From Polytrichum commune (lineage: Eukaryota > Streptophyta > Polytrichopsida > Polytrichales > Polytrichaceae), in contig OX485806.1 in NCBI GenBank assembly GCA_950295325.1, positions 38,378,001-38,442,000 on the forward strand: 64,000 nucleotides of DNA. The letters are read 5' to 3'. Of this stretch, positions 39,701 to 50,522 are shown in pieces. The notes under the pieces are model-generated. The model had not been told where the DNA came from, searched no databases, and worked only from the letters and a program-made list of their open reading frames with translations. The stretch's first letter is position 1. Each line of letters starts with the position of its first letter. A program made the translations under genes and the position numbers.

Positions 39701-42700
39701 TCAGAGCCCATGACCATTACACTTCAAGCACTCATTGGTGGAAAAGGCAGAGCCAGTCCAAGTTCGCTTCACATTACGCTTGAGGGACCAACGGAGTAGG
39801 TGAATGCAAGATGGATGTAAAGTCTACATGGCTTCCTAAATGGCATCAACTGGATCATGTTTCATGGTCATTTAGACTATTTTCAAAAACCACCTCTTGG
39901 AGGTAGGCCTAGCACAAAACCAGGAGACCATGGCACTCCGAACGCTCACAACCGTTGATTTATTCTATTTTATCATGTGTAAGGACCCGCATGAATAGAC
40001 ATTCATTGGAATAGCATTTGGTTGAGGGCCCGGTCACATATGACTTCACACTACACTTGAGGGTCCGTGACCATACAACATGATTTTCAAGGTGTCTTGG
40101 GACAGCCTTTGGACATTTTCTTTTGGGCTCTCACAATTTCATGGTCACGGCTCTTGGCTCGTGTGTGAAGTGGCCCCAAGTCAACTCGTGAACTTATAAA
40201 CAAAGAAGCTCACAGGTTACATATATATCCAATAGGAAATACTAGCTAACTTGTATCCAGAAGGGGAATGTATAGCTTCTCAACGCCTAGAGAGCAAGAC
40301 CTTGCAGAAATGAGAAAGCCTCAGAAGTACAGCTTTTGCTAAATTGATATACAAACAAGAGATTGATTATTCATAAATGACAAGCATACGATATGATTAA
40401 GTTTGCTTTGAGGACACCCAGTATCAATTTAGAGTGGAAGAATAAGGTTCTCAACAAAAAGCAGACAAGCATAATGCATACCTTTGCTGGCAGTTGTGAG
40501 CTCAACCACTCGCATGCCAGTTGTGGTAGCATTTGCACGCACTGCAAGTAACTCCAAATCATCCACTAGCTGTATATTGAAAAGAAAGAGTTCCCCATTA
40601 GTTCTTTTGTACTTAACCATATGTGCAACCATTTCACAAAGGGAGAATTCTCTGCAATAATAGCCAGTGGTCTTCCAAAACTCCCTTGTCACCAACTTTC
40701 TTCATTACCACTGCTCATGCCGCTTCCTGAAGTCTCCATTTATTTGAGTGAATGCATTTATGCCCAGATAACTGCTGTACAATCCTATACTGTACTAGAT
40801 GACGCAAGTTGTTGCACATACATATAACAGGTAGAAAGGTTCTCATAGCTGCTTTATTTTTCTCCAAGAAGAATAAGGACAGAATGAGAATTTGGTGGGA
40901 GATCACCTGATTCCACCTCCGGTTGACTGTCATGAGAGTGTCGTCATAGGAGGCTTGCTTCCCCTTAAGGGTACTGAACTTGTCCTCCAAAGCACTGATC
41001 TCTGACCGCTGAACATCCAGCTGCTGTGCCAGCCTTTGGTTCTGATGCTGCAGCATTGATGGATCGACCTGCACACATCCCCAACCACTCAGAATCAGCC
41101 CTGCCCAAAAAAAAGGACCCTGAAATGAACATAACCATGAACCCTCATTCCCAATTTGTACCCAAATTGAAGTAAACAAGTGACTCCAATAAGCAGAAAC
41201 AATTTTACACTGCTTCCAACTACACTATGTTCCAGAATACATTCACTAAAGCTGGGCATATACCATCTTAGACCAATGGCTTAAGAGTATGGCTTGAAAA
41301 AACTATGTAATTCCATCTTACCAGCCATAAGAACATAAGGGAACACTAAGTTCCAGTATTCCATAAATTAGGTTTACTTACAAGTGGGGTAGATCTGTTC
41401 ATCCAGAATTTATTCCCAACCAATGCAAACTACAATTACTTCAAGTTGATGTTGGAGTACTGCTACATGCAGCACATATACACGAAGGTCAAAAACAGTT
41501 CTCATAAGCTTCTTACACCACAGCTTTGGCTGCATAATTTAAATGCTGTAAAGAAAAGACTAGAGAAAGGTAAGACTGAAAGCAGAAATTTGAGCGACTT
41601 TACAGCCAACCTTGTCCTACTGTGACCTAACATACACCAACAATAAAACTCTTTCCGTCTACACAAAACCAGAGTTGTCAAGATGAAAAGATACTCAAGA
41701 CATGTTCAAACACTAGGAGATATACATAAAAAAAACTCTCAGGTGCTCTTTGAAGCTTTGGTGCTCTGCCTGCCGACTGTAGAACTGCAATTCACAGCTG
41801 CAGTACGTGCAGTGCCGTGTATGAGCAGTAATGTGAACCCTTGCACTGAATATGATCGACAACCAAAGCTCAAATTGTCATCACTAACTTGAAACAGCCA
41901 TCAAAAGGTGGAGAGTATTTTTGCATTTAGGGCAGATCAAGAGGTCACTGGGGTAATAATACAGCAGATAGGTCAAACGAAGGACTTGACGAATTCTTAA
42001 TCGGTTGATTCTAAAAACGCTCGAGCATATGATTGCTTTTTTAAGCCGATGGATGAGAAAAGAAGATCATTATATTCACCCCGACAATGTTCCCACATCC
42101 TCACACACTCTCAACTCGGCTGATGTATGAGCAATAACGTGAACCATTGCACTGAATATGATCGACCACGGAAGCTCCCATTGCCATCAATATCTTCAAA
42201 CAGTCATTAAAATGTAGACCATAAAATTATTGCAGTTAGAGCAGGTAAAGAGGTCACCACATTAATATTACAGCGGATAGGTCGAATGAAGGAATTTTTA
42301 ATGCGTTGATTCTAGAGACTCTCGAGCATGTGGTTTCTTTTTTTAACCATGGATGAGAACAGAAGATCATTGTATTCACCCCGACAGTGTTCCCACATCC
42401 GCACACACTCTCAGCTCGGCTGACGTATGAGCAATAACGTGAACCCTTGCACTGAATATGATCGACCACGGAAGCTCTCATTGCCATCACTATCTTGAAA
42501 CAGTTATGAAAAGGTAGAAAATTCTTTTTTTTTGCATGTAGAGCAGATCAAGCGGCCACCCGGAGTAATATCATAGCAGATAGGTCGAACGAAGGCATAA
42601 GGAATTTTCAATCACTTAATTCTAAGCACTCTCGAGCATAAGATTGCTCTTCAAAAGCGATGGATATGAAAAGATGATCATAATATTCACCCCGACAGTG

Positions 42701-43228
42701 TTCCAACATGCTCCTACACTCTCAATTCGACTTATGATGAAACAGGTTAACTGGATGAGGGTTGTATGAACCCTTGCACCGACCATGATCGATCACGGAA
42801 GCTCCCATTGTCATCACTCTCCTGAGACGGTCATTAAAAGGTGGAGAATTTTCCATTTTTTTCATTTAGAGCAGGTCAAGAGGTCACCCGCAGTAATATA
42901 TAACAGGTAGGTCGAACGAAGGACTAAGGAATTTTTAATGGGTTGATTCTAGAAACTCTCCACCATATGATTTCTTTTTGACAACCGATGGATGTGAAAA
43001 GAATATCATAATATTCACCCCGGCAGTGTTCCCACATGCTCACATACACTCTCAATTCGGCTGATGATGGAACAGATTAACTGGATGACGAGGGCTGCAA
43101 TAATGGTAGATACTTACCTTCTTGTCATCAGAAACCGCCATGACGGACTGCTTCTTGTGCGGTGGAGAGGAAGGATGATGGTGGATGAGGTGGCGCCGCT
43201 TGCGCTCGGGCTCCTCTGTACTTCCCAT
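33745..43228 (-). CDS. HUB2: BRE1-type E3 ubiquitin ligase for histone H2B (HUB2-like)
   Basis: Nineteen exons join in phase to 890 aa, close to plant HUB2. They are 43228-43118, 41068-40907, 40569-40482, 39566-39327, 38915-38748, 38546-38341, 37911-37828, 37721-37602, 37270-37084, 36944-36784, 36578-36507, 36366-36287, 36187-35993, 35695-35623, 35499-35413, 35050-34913, 34730-34528, 34225-34060 and 33876-33745. A short basic start (EPERKRRHLIHHH) is followed by about 780 residues of coiled coil, with conserved blocks RLRGVMDALHLKHKEIS, LDEHSLELRVKAANEAEA and TIGQAYEEMQTQNQRLLQQ. The C-terminal C3HC4 RING uses Cys838, 841, 853, His855, Cys858, 861, 873 and 876 (KCYHLFCGPC, KCPGCG). HUB1/HUB2 form a nuclear heteromer that monoubiquitinates H2B, promoting H3K4 methylation and transcription of flowering, dormancy and cell-cycle genes. 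Conserved blocks favour HUB2 over HUB1. Donor 15 (CAT/GTACAT) is weak. Intron 1 holds a repeat array and intron 3 a MITE. Confidence 0.95.
34371..34393. repeat. (GA)n microsatellite in a HUB2 intron
   Basis: Eleven uninterrupted GA units in the intron between exons 17 and 18. Confidence 0.95.
39680..40176. mobile_element. PIF/Harbinger-like (Tourist) MITE in HUB2 intron 3
   Basis: The ends form terminal inverted repeats of about 37 bp, beginning GGGCCACTTCACACAC on the left and its complement on the right. I estimate about 87% identity over the arms. The insert is about 497 bp with no coding capacity. The GGGCC start and flanking trinucleotides TAA (left) and CAA (right, one change from TAA) fit the 3-bp TWA target duplication of PIF/Harbinger elements. 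It lies wholly inside the intron between exons 3 and 4. Confidence 0.7.
41833..43100. repeat. About 300-330-bp tandem array in HUB2 intron 1, four units
   Basis: The word GTGAACCCTTGCACTGAATA recurs at 41833, 42139, 42439 and (as ATGAACCCTTGCACCGACCA) 42766. Each unit then carries CATCA--ATCTTGAAACAG, AGGTCACC, AGATAGGTCGAACGAAGG, CTCTCGAGCAT, ATTCACCCCGACAGTGTTCC and CACTCTCAA-TCGGCTGA. The last partial unit runs to about 43100, some 18 bp short of the donor of exon 1. Period lengths are 306, 300 and 327 bp. A preceding partial unit may start near 41800. Confidence 0.85.
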
Positions 43229-43343
43229 GCTGCCCCGGCCCAGGCCTTGGGGTGCATTATCAGAAGCTATTTTTTCCAAATGCACCTTCCCACACCTCAC
43301 AACCTCCAGCTCTTCTTCCCCCTTTCCCTCCTCCTCTCGCCCC

Positions 43344-43369
43344 GAAAGAAAGAAAGAAAGAAAGAAAGA
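43344..43369. repeat. (GAAA)n microsatellite in the HUB2 leader region
   Basis: About six GAAA units, a CTTT run on the gene strand, roughly 120 bp upstream of the HUB2 ATG. It probably lies in the 5' UTR, where such pyrimidine runs are common in plants. Confidence 0.9.
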
Positions 43370-43953
43370 TAGACAAAACCAAACCAAACCAAAGCCTCTC
43401 TTCCAAAAAAACACTCCGCCCTATTAATTACGTAGAGGACGACCTGCCGTAGCAAATTCCCTCTCCACACCGACAATTCGCCTCCCTTGCAACTTTCTCG
43501 CAAGTCCCACTGAAACAGTCTCTCACGATCACGTCACGAAGACATCCAGAAGCATGCCCTACATACAAAGAAAGGTCACCAAGCTCCCGACGCTCAATTC
43601 ACGTCCCCTGTTTCTACCTCCGTCCGCCATCCACCCGCTCCATCATCAACTCATCAACACATCGTCACCATAAAACACAAAACCGAACTCCTCCCTCTCC
43701 ACTCGATGCTGAATTCCTGCCGCTGCCGCCGCCGCACGGAACTCCGCAATCGGACGCACCCAACCCCCTGCCTCAAACCCTAGGATCCCAAACCCTCGCC
43801 CGCATGCACAGAACGTTCATTTTCGTCCATAGAACGTTCAGTCCTTAGGAAGGAGAAATTTGGCAACGGCTATGGGGTGGGGAGACTTGGCGATGTGCGG
43901 CGCAGCCACCTAAGTGAAGGCGAGCGGCGAGTGAAGAAGTGGTGGGGGTGGGT

Positions 43954-44190
43954 ATGGCTATGGCTATGGCGTCCCTCCTCCTCCTCCTCCTCGTCGCCTC
44001 GACTCGCCTCCTTCACGGTTCCCTTGGCTGGTGTTGCGTTGTAGGCCCGAAGGAAGGGAGGGGAGGGCGCCGAGGAAGAAGGAGGGACTTGTTTTGCTTC
44101 CTTCCTTCCTTCTTCCAAGATCCCCAAGGGCCTTCAAGGATGGGATGCATCATGGACTTTTCCTTCTTAGGGGGGGGGGGTCCAATATGA
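43954..44190 (+). other. Possible first exon of a secreted-protein gene, divergent from HUB2
   Basis: A plus-strand frame from an ATG at 43954 begins MAMAMASLLLLLLVASTRLL, which has the shape of a signal peptide with a hydrophobic core and small residues. It then reads HGSLGWCCVVGPKEGRG and basic residues. From about 44091 the sequence belongs to the dispersed repeat family, so any real gene here has lost the rest or continues through an unseen intron. The start lies about 730 bp from the HUB2 ATG in divergent orientation. It may equally be leader sequence with chance coding of CTC and GCC repeats. Confidence 0.2.
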
Positions 44191-44777
44191 TATTAACATG
44201 ATAGGTGTGCACCTAATAACTATGAGAATGAGAGGTTATAGAGCTTGTATGTTGGGATTGATATTACTTGGGGCCGGTTTAGACTATAGTGAACAAGTGC
44301 ATCGGTCGGTCAAGAATTTTGGTCCATGATAAGGTTGGTATGGCGGAAAAAAATGCTTCAAGCATAACATTGTTCAGCCATGTGGGTCGGTTCCATGACC
44401 TTGGAATATGTCAAGTATATTATGTGGGCCCCCAAACAAAGTAGGGATATTCATATACTATTCATACAATCTAGCTGAACTTGAAAATTTAGGTGGAGTT
44501 ATACTCCCGACACTATGCGCATGAATATTTGTAGGAAACATCGTTCATCCCCGTATTATTCCCTAAAAATACTATTCATATCAGCTATATGATTGAAAAT
44601 AGCAACACTATTCACAAGATCCTTGCTATTAAAACCGGCACTATCATTATTCGTATCGGCGTCAATTTCTCCCTATTTTCTAAATTTGTTCCCATGAAGG
44701 TAAGATAGTGGAGGCCCATGTCAACTGTTAAACATAGAAATGCAACACAATCATGCAACTAAATAATGTTATGAATT

Positions 44778-44844
44778 GGAGTTCTCCTAGAGGTCAAGTT
44801 TCTTCTCTGAGGTTGCCAAAGAAACTTGACCTCCAGATAACTCC
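44778..44844. other. Hairpin of about 67 nt, miRNA-precursor-like shape
   Basis: Thirteen bases GGTCAAGTTTCTT pair perfectly with AAGAAACTTGACC around a 14-nt loop. The stem continues outwards with a few mismatches to GGAGTT/AACTCC, giving about 26 paired positions. The shape suits a small-RNA precursor, or it may be a chance palindrome or transposon remnant. No known miRNA family is recognised. Confidence 0.25.
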
Positions 44845-45549
44845 TATAGCAAAAAGTGTTGCCATGTTGACAGCCATGTCATTTTTTTCATTCATGCTTG
44901 AAGTCCTCCACCGGAGAAGTCTTGGCCGTAGTGTAAACCCCGACCGGTGAAGAACCCATTCCGTAGCCAATCATATTACTTCATTCCCTTTAAAATTCTT
45001 GACATGTGCACTTCTTCACATTGGTCAAAACCAGCCCTTATATCATTTGACACCACCTAGTACTTACTACCAACCCCTTTCTATGGCCCAAAAATAAACA
45101 AAGGGTTCCATGTCATGATAAACGTAAAGAACTCCCCTTGCACGTGACTCTAGTGCAAGTTTGTTTCTTCTTCCAAGATCCCCCTTGCCTTCAAAGGTGA
45201 AATGGATCATGAGTTTTTCTTGCTTCTTTTAAGGAAAAAGGAAGGGGGGGGGGGCTTCCATTGATATCATATGTGTGTACCTAATAACCATGAGAATGAG
45301 AGGCTAGAGCTTGTATGTTGCATCATTAGGCACCACCTAGTGCTTACTACTACCCCTCTTCCATGCCAACAAAATACAAATATTTTGCATCTTAACGAAA
45401 GTAAAGCACTCCCTAGCCACGTGGCTCTAGCACAACCTTGGTTCTTCTTCCATGATCCCTTGTCTTGCCTTGCCTCATCAAGGCCTTCAAGAATGGGATG
45501 GATCATGGACTTTTTCTTGCTTCTTTTAAGAGGGGGGGGGGGCATTTGC

Positions 45550-45820
45550 TATATAGGTGTGTACCTAATATCTAACCTCATAACTTTGAGAATGAGAGGT
45601 CATATGAATGTTGGTTTTCATTAGTATTGTCCCCTTTTGTTATATAGGTGTGTACCTAGTATCTAACCTCATAACTTTGAGAATGACAGGTCGTATGAAT
45701 GTTGGTTTTCATTAGTATTGTCCCCTTTTGTTATATAGGTGTGTACCTAATATCTAACCTCATAACTTTGAGAATGAGAGGTCGTATGAATGTTGGTTTT
45801 CATTAGTATTGTCCCCTTTT
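45550..45820 (+). repeat. 91-bp tandem repeat, three copies
   Basis: Units start at 45550, 45641 and 45732 with TATATAGGTGTGTACCTA and end in GTATTGTCCCCTTTT. They are nearly identical, with three or four differences, so this expansion is recent. It lies inside one copy of the larger repeat family. Confidence 0.95.
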
Positions 45821-46741
45821 CCACGCCAAAAAACAATTGGGAAAATGAAGGAAATATTAAACAACAAGGGATCCACATCATGATAAAAGTAAAGTATTCC
45901 CCAATCACATACCTCTAGTGCAAACTTGTGCATCCCTTCCCTTGTCTCATCAAGGGATTGCAAGGTTGAGATGGATCATGGACTTCTTCTTGCTTCTTTT
46001 AAGGGAGTGGGGCATTCACTAATATCATATAGGTGTGTACCTAATAACTATGAGATTGACAAGTTGTTTGTTGAGTTTGAAACTATGTTCATTAGTGCTA
46101 ACTTACCTAGTACTACCTCTCCCTCGCCAAAGAGATTTGGGAGATGCGGGGACCCCCCCGCCAAAAAAAGGTGCACATCAAGGATGAAAGTGAAACATTC
46201 CACATGCATGTGGCTCTAGTGTGAAAACTTGTGATTGCACACTCTTTCCCTTGCTTCATTGAGGCCTTCAAGGGTGGGATGGATCATGAACTTTTCTTGC
46301 TTCTTTTAAGAGGGTCATTCATTAATAGGAGTGTGAAAACTATGAGAATAAGAGGCTAGAGCTTGTATGTTGGGTTTGAAATTAGATTCAATAGCACTAC
46401 CTAGTACCACCCTTTTTCCATGCCCAAAGGAAGGAAAGGGAGAAAATAGAGCAAGGGATCCAAGTCATGACTGAAGTGAAGCATGGGCCCCAATCATGGA
46501 CATTTCTTGAAACCTTTAACCCCTAAAGGCTCAAGGGGGCATAATGTGTCCCCTTGACATTTTGAAACCCTATATGACAAGTGAAAATCCTTTAAATCCT
46601 AAAATTTCCTAAAAAAAATCTTGTAGGTATTGGAATTCTACATGCAATGCATGTGTCCAATGGGGGATGGACACCCATGGAATGGGCCACATGGCAACTT
46701 TAACCAAGGGGGTAGGTCGGCAATGGCTCTGCCCCTACTTT

Positions 46742-46976
46742 CACTAGTAGAAACTATGCCAAAAAAAAAACCGCAGCCAAAATGAATTGTGGTTTTTGTG
46801 ACCAGCCTCATCTGTAGTCCTAATCGATCGCATATTTGTTTTTTTGGTTTAGCAATTAAAAATTTAGGAATTTGGGGGCGTGTAATATATTTGTTTATCA
46901 ATTGTAGATCAGGTTGGTCAAAAGAATTGCACCTGATTTTGGTTGCGGTTCTTTTTGGCATAGTTTTCTACTAGTG
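46742..46976. mobile_element. CACTA-type MITE, 235 bp, almost fully palindromic
   Basis: The left end CACTAGTAGAAACTATGCC is inverted at the right end GGCATAGTTTTCTACTAGTG. Complementarity continues through AACCGCA/TGCGGTT and beyond, so the element is nearly one large foldback. CACTAGTAGAAA is the typical terminus of CACTA-derived MITEs in plants. Flanking trinucleotides are TTT and TTG, so the 3-bp target duplication is imperfect. No coding capacity. Confidence 0.75.
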
Positions 46977-47685
46977 TTGGCTTGTCATTTCTACATGGTT
47001 GTCACCTACATCTTGGTTGAGGTGACCATTGCCCTCTTTGCCATCTCCTTCATCTTCTCACATGTCTTGCTCTTGTTGATACTCAAACCCCCCAATGATG
47101 TCGTCCTTACTAGATTTTGGCAATGAAAGTGATGACCACTCCCTTGTTCATTTACAAGTTCGTGGGGGGAGGTTGTGTGAAGGACCATGGCGGTGTCAAT
47201 GCCTTGGCCATACAAATAGTAGGGCAACACGGGTGCACGTAGAAGTCCAAGAGTGTAGAGCATGGTTTGCCATCTTAATTTGCATGGGATTGAAGAAATT
47301 GCCATCCGGACGCTTGTACTAGAATAACAACCATATCTATGGGTGCCAATTCATGAAGCGGGTTATGGCTAGGAAGGGTTTCTAAGCCCTAGTGAGTTGT
47401 GTCCACCTTGTGGGCAACAACAATTTGTCACAAACAAGATTGGCCCTAGGTACTACAAGATAATCAAATGTCATTGGTTACTCGAGCATTTTGTGTCTTG
47501 TTCCAAATAATGTTACAATCCTAAAGTCCGTGTCATAATTGATGAGATTATAGTTGCTTACAATGGGATTTGTTGTAATTTGAAACAATATATGAAAGCA
47601 AACCCAACAAAGTACGGGATTAAAATTTGGTGTGTTGCATGTTCGAAGTCACGGCAATGTTGGAATCTTGATGTATACTTGGGAG

Positions 47686-48349
47686 CTATGTTCGGGGAAA
47701 ACCGACGGCTAGTTCATTATCATCCGATGGATTTCCCCTCATGGCCGGTCCAAATTTCCAACCATCGGATGGCAATCCGACTATAATTTCAATCCACCGG
47801 CAATTAGCCGATGGACCGCAAAATGTCCTGGAAATGTAGCCGATTCTTCTTGTAAGTTACTGGATTTCAACCGGAAGCATCCAGAGCGCTATTTGTTTGG
47901 GGCATCTGATGATGCACTTGAGGAAGTACCCTAAACCTTAAACTTTTTGAAATATGCAACCTTTCCATGACCAAATCCAATTGCTTCTATGAAGAATTGG
48001 GAGACCCTTGGCCTTCAAGCGGTGAAGGCATTGCTAGGTTCAATTCCTGCCAAGGATATTAACTCTTCAAATTTAAAGTTTTGAACATGCCTTTCTTTTC
48101 ACTTATTCAAGGTTTTGTACTAAGAAATTATTTCTAATAACTTTTCATACATTTTTTAAAGAATTAGTGCTGATACGAATTCCATTTAATCGGATATTGG
48201 CCAATGAAAATATGAAAATATAGGCAATTGGCCAATTGATTTTACAAAAGACCGGCTCTTGCCGACATAAATTGGAAAAAATCGGATCCTTCGTAGCAAC
48301 TACCGGCAATTAGCCACTAAGGCTTCAAAAACTTCCCCAACTCTGCTTG
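47686..48349 (+). repeat. Left arm of the foldback element
   Basis: Inverse of 50523-51186. The arm is itself rich in short palindromes built on GGCAATTAGCC, CCATCGGATGG and CAATTGGCCAATTG, which would favour strong secondary structure. Confidence 0.9.
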
Positions 48350-50522
48350 GGAGTGGGGGGCTTGCATCTAGGGCGGGAGTGGGCCATGATGTTGTCATTC
48401 CATTGGTTGGTAGATTGCATGGCTTTGGCCACGTTTGGACAATGGATTTCTTCACATCGCCATTGTTTCTTGAAACCTTGATGATTGTGGGCATTTGGGC
48501 TACGGAGTTAAGTGCCTCAAGGTTGCAAGGGTTTGCCATCAAGCTTGAGAGGGCACTCCATCAAAGATGGTGATCCCCAAGGCACTTTGTTCGTGAAAGT
48601 TCACACTTTGCAACAAATGGTTGCAATTTGTTAGATAGATTCTCACCCAATGTGGCATTGAAGTACAACCACCAATTATGTGGTGCCCATGACAACATGT
48701 AAGTGTTGGGTAGGGTGGGTGAGAGAGAAACTCTACACTTCTCCATAGTTTTTGAGAACCAAGAAATGATGAGAGGTGTTGATGTTGTGGAGTAGCTTCA
48801 ACAAAACATTCTCCACCCAAAAGAGGAGCCATAAGTGATGGCATAAGTTGCTATGTTTTGTCTTGGATAGTTACATGATAAATGGATATGTGTTTACTTT
48901 GTTCAATGCAAGGCGTTGAATGTGAAATGCATGACCTGGTTGTAGTGGCATATGGCAATGGCAATGAAGTAGTTGACACCGCATTTGATTCCAAGTCACA
49001 CTCAAGGGCCACATCAACGTTGCAATGAAAGGCTGCATTTTTCATCAAAGGCAACTTGGTTGTGTTAACAATGTGTAAAATGCAAGAAGAAACAATGGGG
49101 ATATTGCTTTACATGAGGGGGCAACTACATGCGTGAAGGGGATTGTTGTTTAAAGTACACACATATGCTTGTTTTGCAACTGCAACACCGAGGTAGATAT
49201 TTCCTAATAGTGCAGGGGTCCATTCACGATTGGGGTACTACTTTTGGGACAAAGGAATTAAGGACTATGTCGCATTGGATCTCGGCGTTTGTTATGATTT
49301 ACTATTATTTGATCAATAATTTTTAAATAAGTAAGTAGATAGGTCATAGGATTTATCAAGAAAGATATTATTTGTTATCAAATAATCACCAATAATAGAT
49401 AAATCCTTTATGAAACGAGTAGATAGGTCATAGGACTTGTAAAGAGGTCATTGACTTGTTTGGGCCACATCAATAGCAATTTCATTATTGAAGTGTACAT
49501 CGCAGGTGAATTATTTCATGTTTTCCATCCTAGTACCTTGGTGTAAGTGTCATGTGTCCATACATATATATATATATATTTTAATGTCCAATTCTAGTAC
49601 TAAACGTTCATTTTTTCATGTAGCCATGTTATTGTGTATTGTTGGCCATATTTGGTGTCATATGTAAAGCTATACAATTGGTATGCAATACATTTTTAGT
49701 TTTATTGGTACACAATTGAACGATAATTGTGAGGAAAAAAACGGGGATCATTTCAATTAACTTTTGTTGTCCTTTTCATTCCTTGATCTTAAGGTCAATT
49801 GACAGCACCCATGGATGTCCGTTAAGGAATCAAAATTATACCTTAGATAACCCTATTCCTTGTAAATTAACTTTGTCGATGTAATCAATATCAAATATCA
49901 AATGTAGGTATGATCCAAAATATGCTCCACAATACAAATCTAAGCACACCAACTATGCAAAGTTACCTAATTTAGTTCTTTAACTATTAGACACCCATTC
50001 TTGGTACCCCAACAGTGAATGCCCCTGCAAGTGAGGTGTGCGGCAAGAGGTCGCATGGCATTTTGTCGAGTGACAAAGAGTGGAATCAATGCACCGTAAT
50101 GTTACGTGGTGAAGACCAAGAGTTTCCATAATCATATTGAGCAAAGATGACATTCAATGTTTCAATTGTGAATGCGATCAACATTTTTGGGGTACTTCAA
50201 TAATGTTGCACTAGGAGGGCACATAAAAGTTAGTTTCGTAATTTTGAGGGAGCATACCCCCATTTCATATTGTACTTATGTGGGAAGGGAAGGCAACGGT
50301 TCTTTGTGCCAAACCTCATTGTTTTGTTTTATCCACAATGGGCTCACTAACGTGAGAAAATATTACATAAAAAAGGCACAATTTTGCAGCATTACATGTG
50401 CTAGTAGCGTAGGTTTTGAGTGTTTATGTTTTAGTGGTGGGTGATTTATCACAATACCGAGGTGCAACTTGCTATGTTGGTCATTACTATTTCTATGCAC
50501 ATCAACAAAAACCCATATGTGG

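Larger units (their letters stand above)
44091..46520 (+). repeat. Array of a dispersed non-coding repeat family with poly-G tracts
   Basis: About five to six diverged copies lie head to tail. The conserved order is CACCACCTAGTACTAC, CC-TTC-CATGCC-AAA, GGGATCCA-ATCATGA, AAAGTAAAG-A-TCCC, CACGTGGCTCTAGTGCAA, TTCTTCCAAGATCCC, GCCTTCAAGG-TGGGATG, GATCATGGACTTTTTCTTGC, TTCTTTTAAG, a G tract, then ATCATATAGGTGTGTACCTA, ATAACTATGAGAATGAGAGG and GCTTGTATGTTGGG. G tracts after TTTTAAG are 10-12 long in three copies (near 44171, 45247 and 45532) and short in others. Further copies lie at 52380-52800 (plus) and 31915-32105 (minus). There is no open frame. It may be a non-autonomous element amplified in tandem. 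Confidence 0.75.

Noticed and set aside
41833..43100. CRISPR-like array
   Set aside because: Units are about 300 bp, diverged throughout and lie in a plant intron; there is no short repeat and unique-spacer pattern.
43052..43414. HUB2 starting upstream at 43414
   Set aside because: The extra residues come from the CTTT microsatellite and leader. MGSTEEPERKRRH from 43228 matches the known basic start of plant HUB proteins.
44091..46520. LTR retrotransposon
   Set aside because: No reverse transcriptase, integrase, primer-binding site or paired LTRs; the array is direct tandem copies of a short non-coding unit.
48350..50522. Transposase gene in the loop of the foldback element
   Set aside because: The open frames are at most about 100 codons and show no catalytic or zinc-finger motif.
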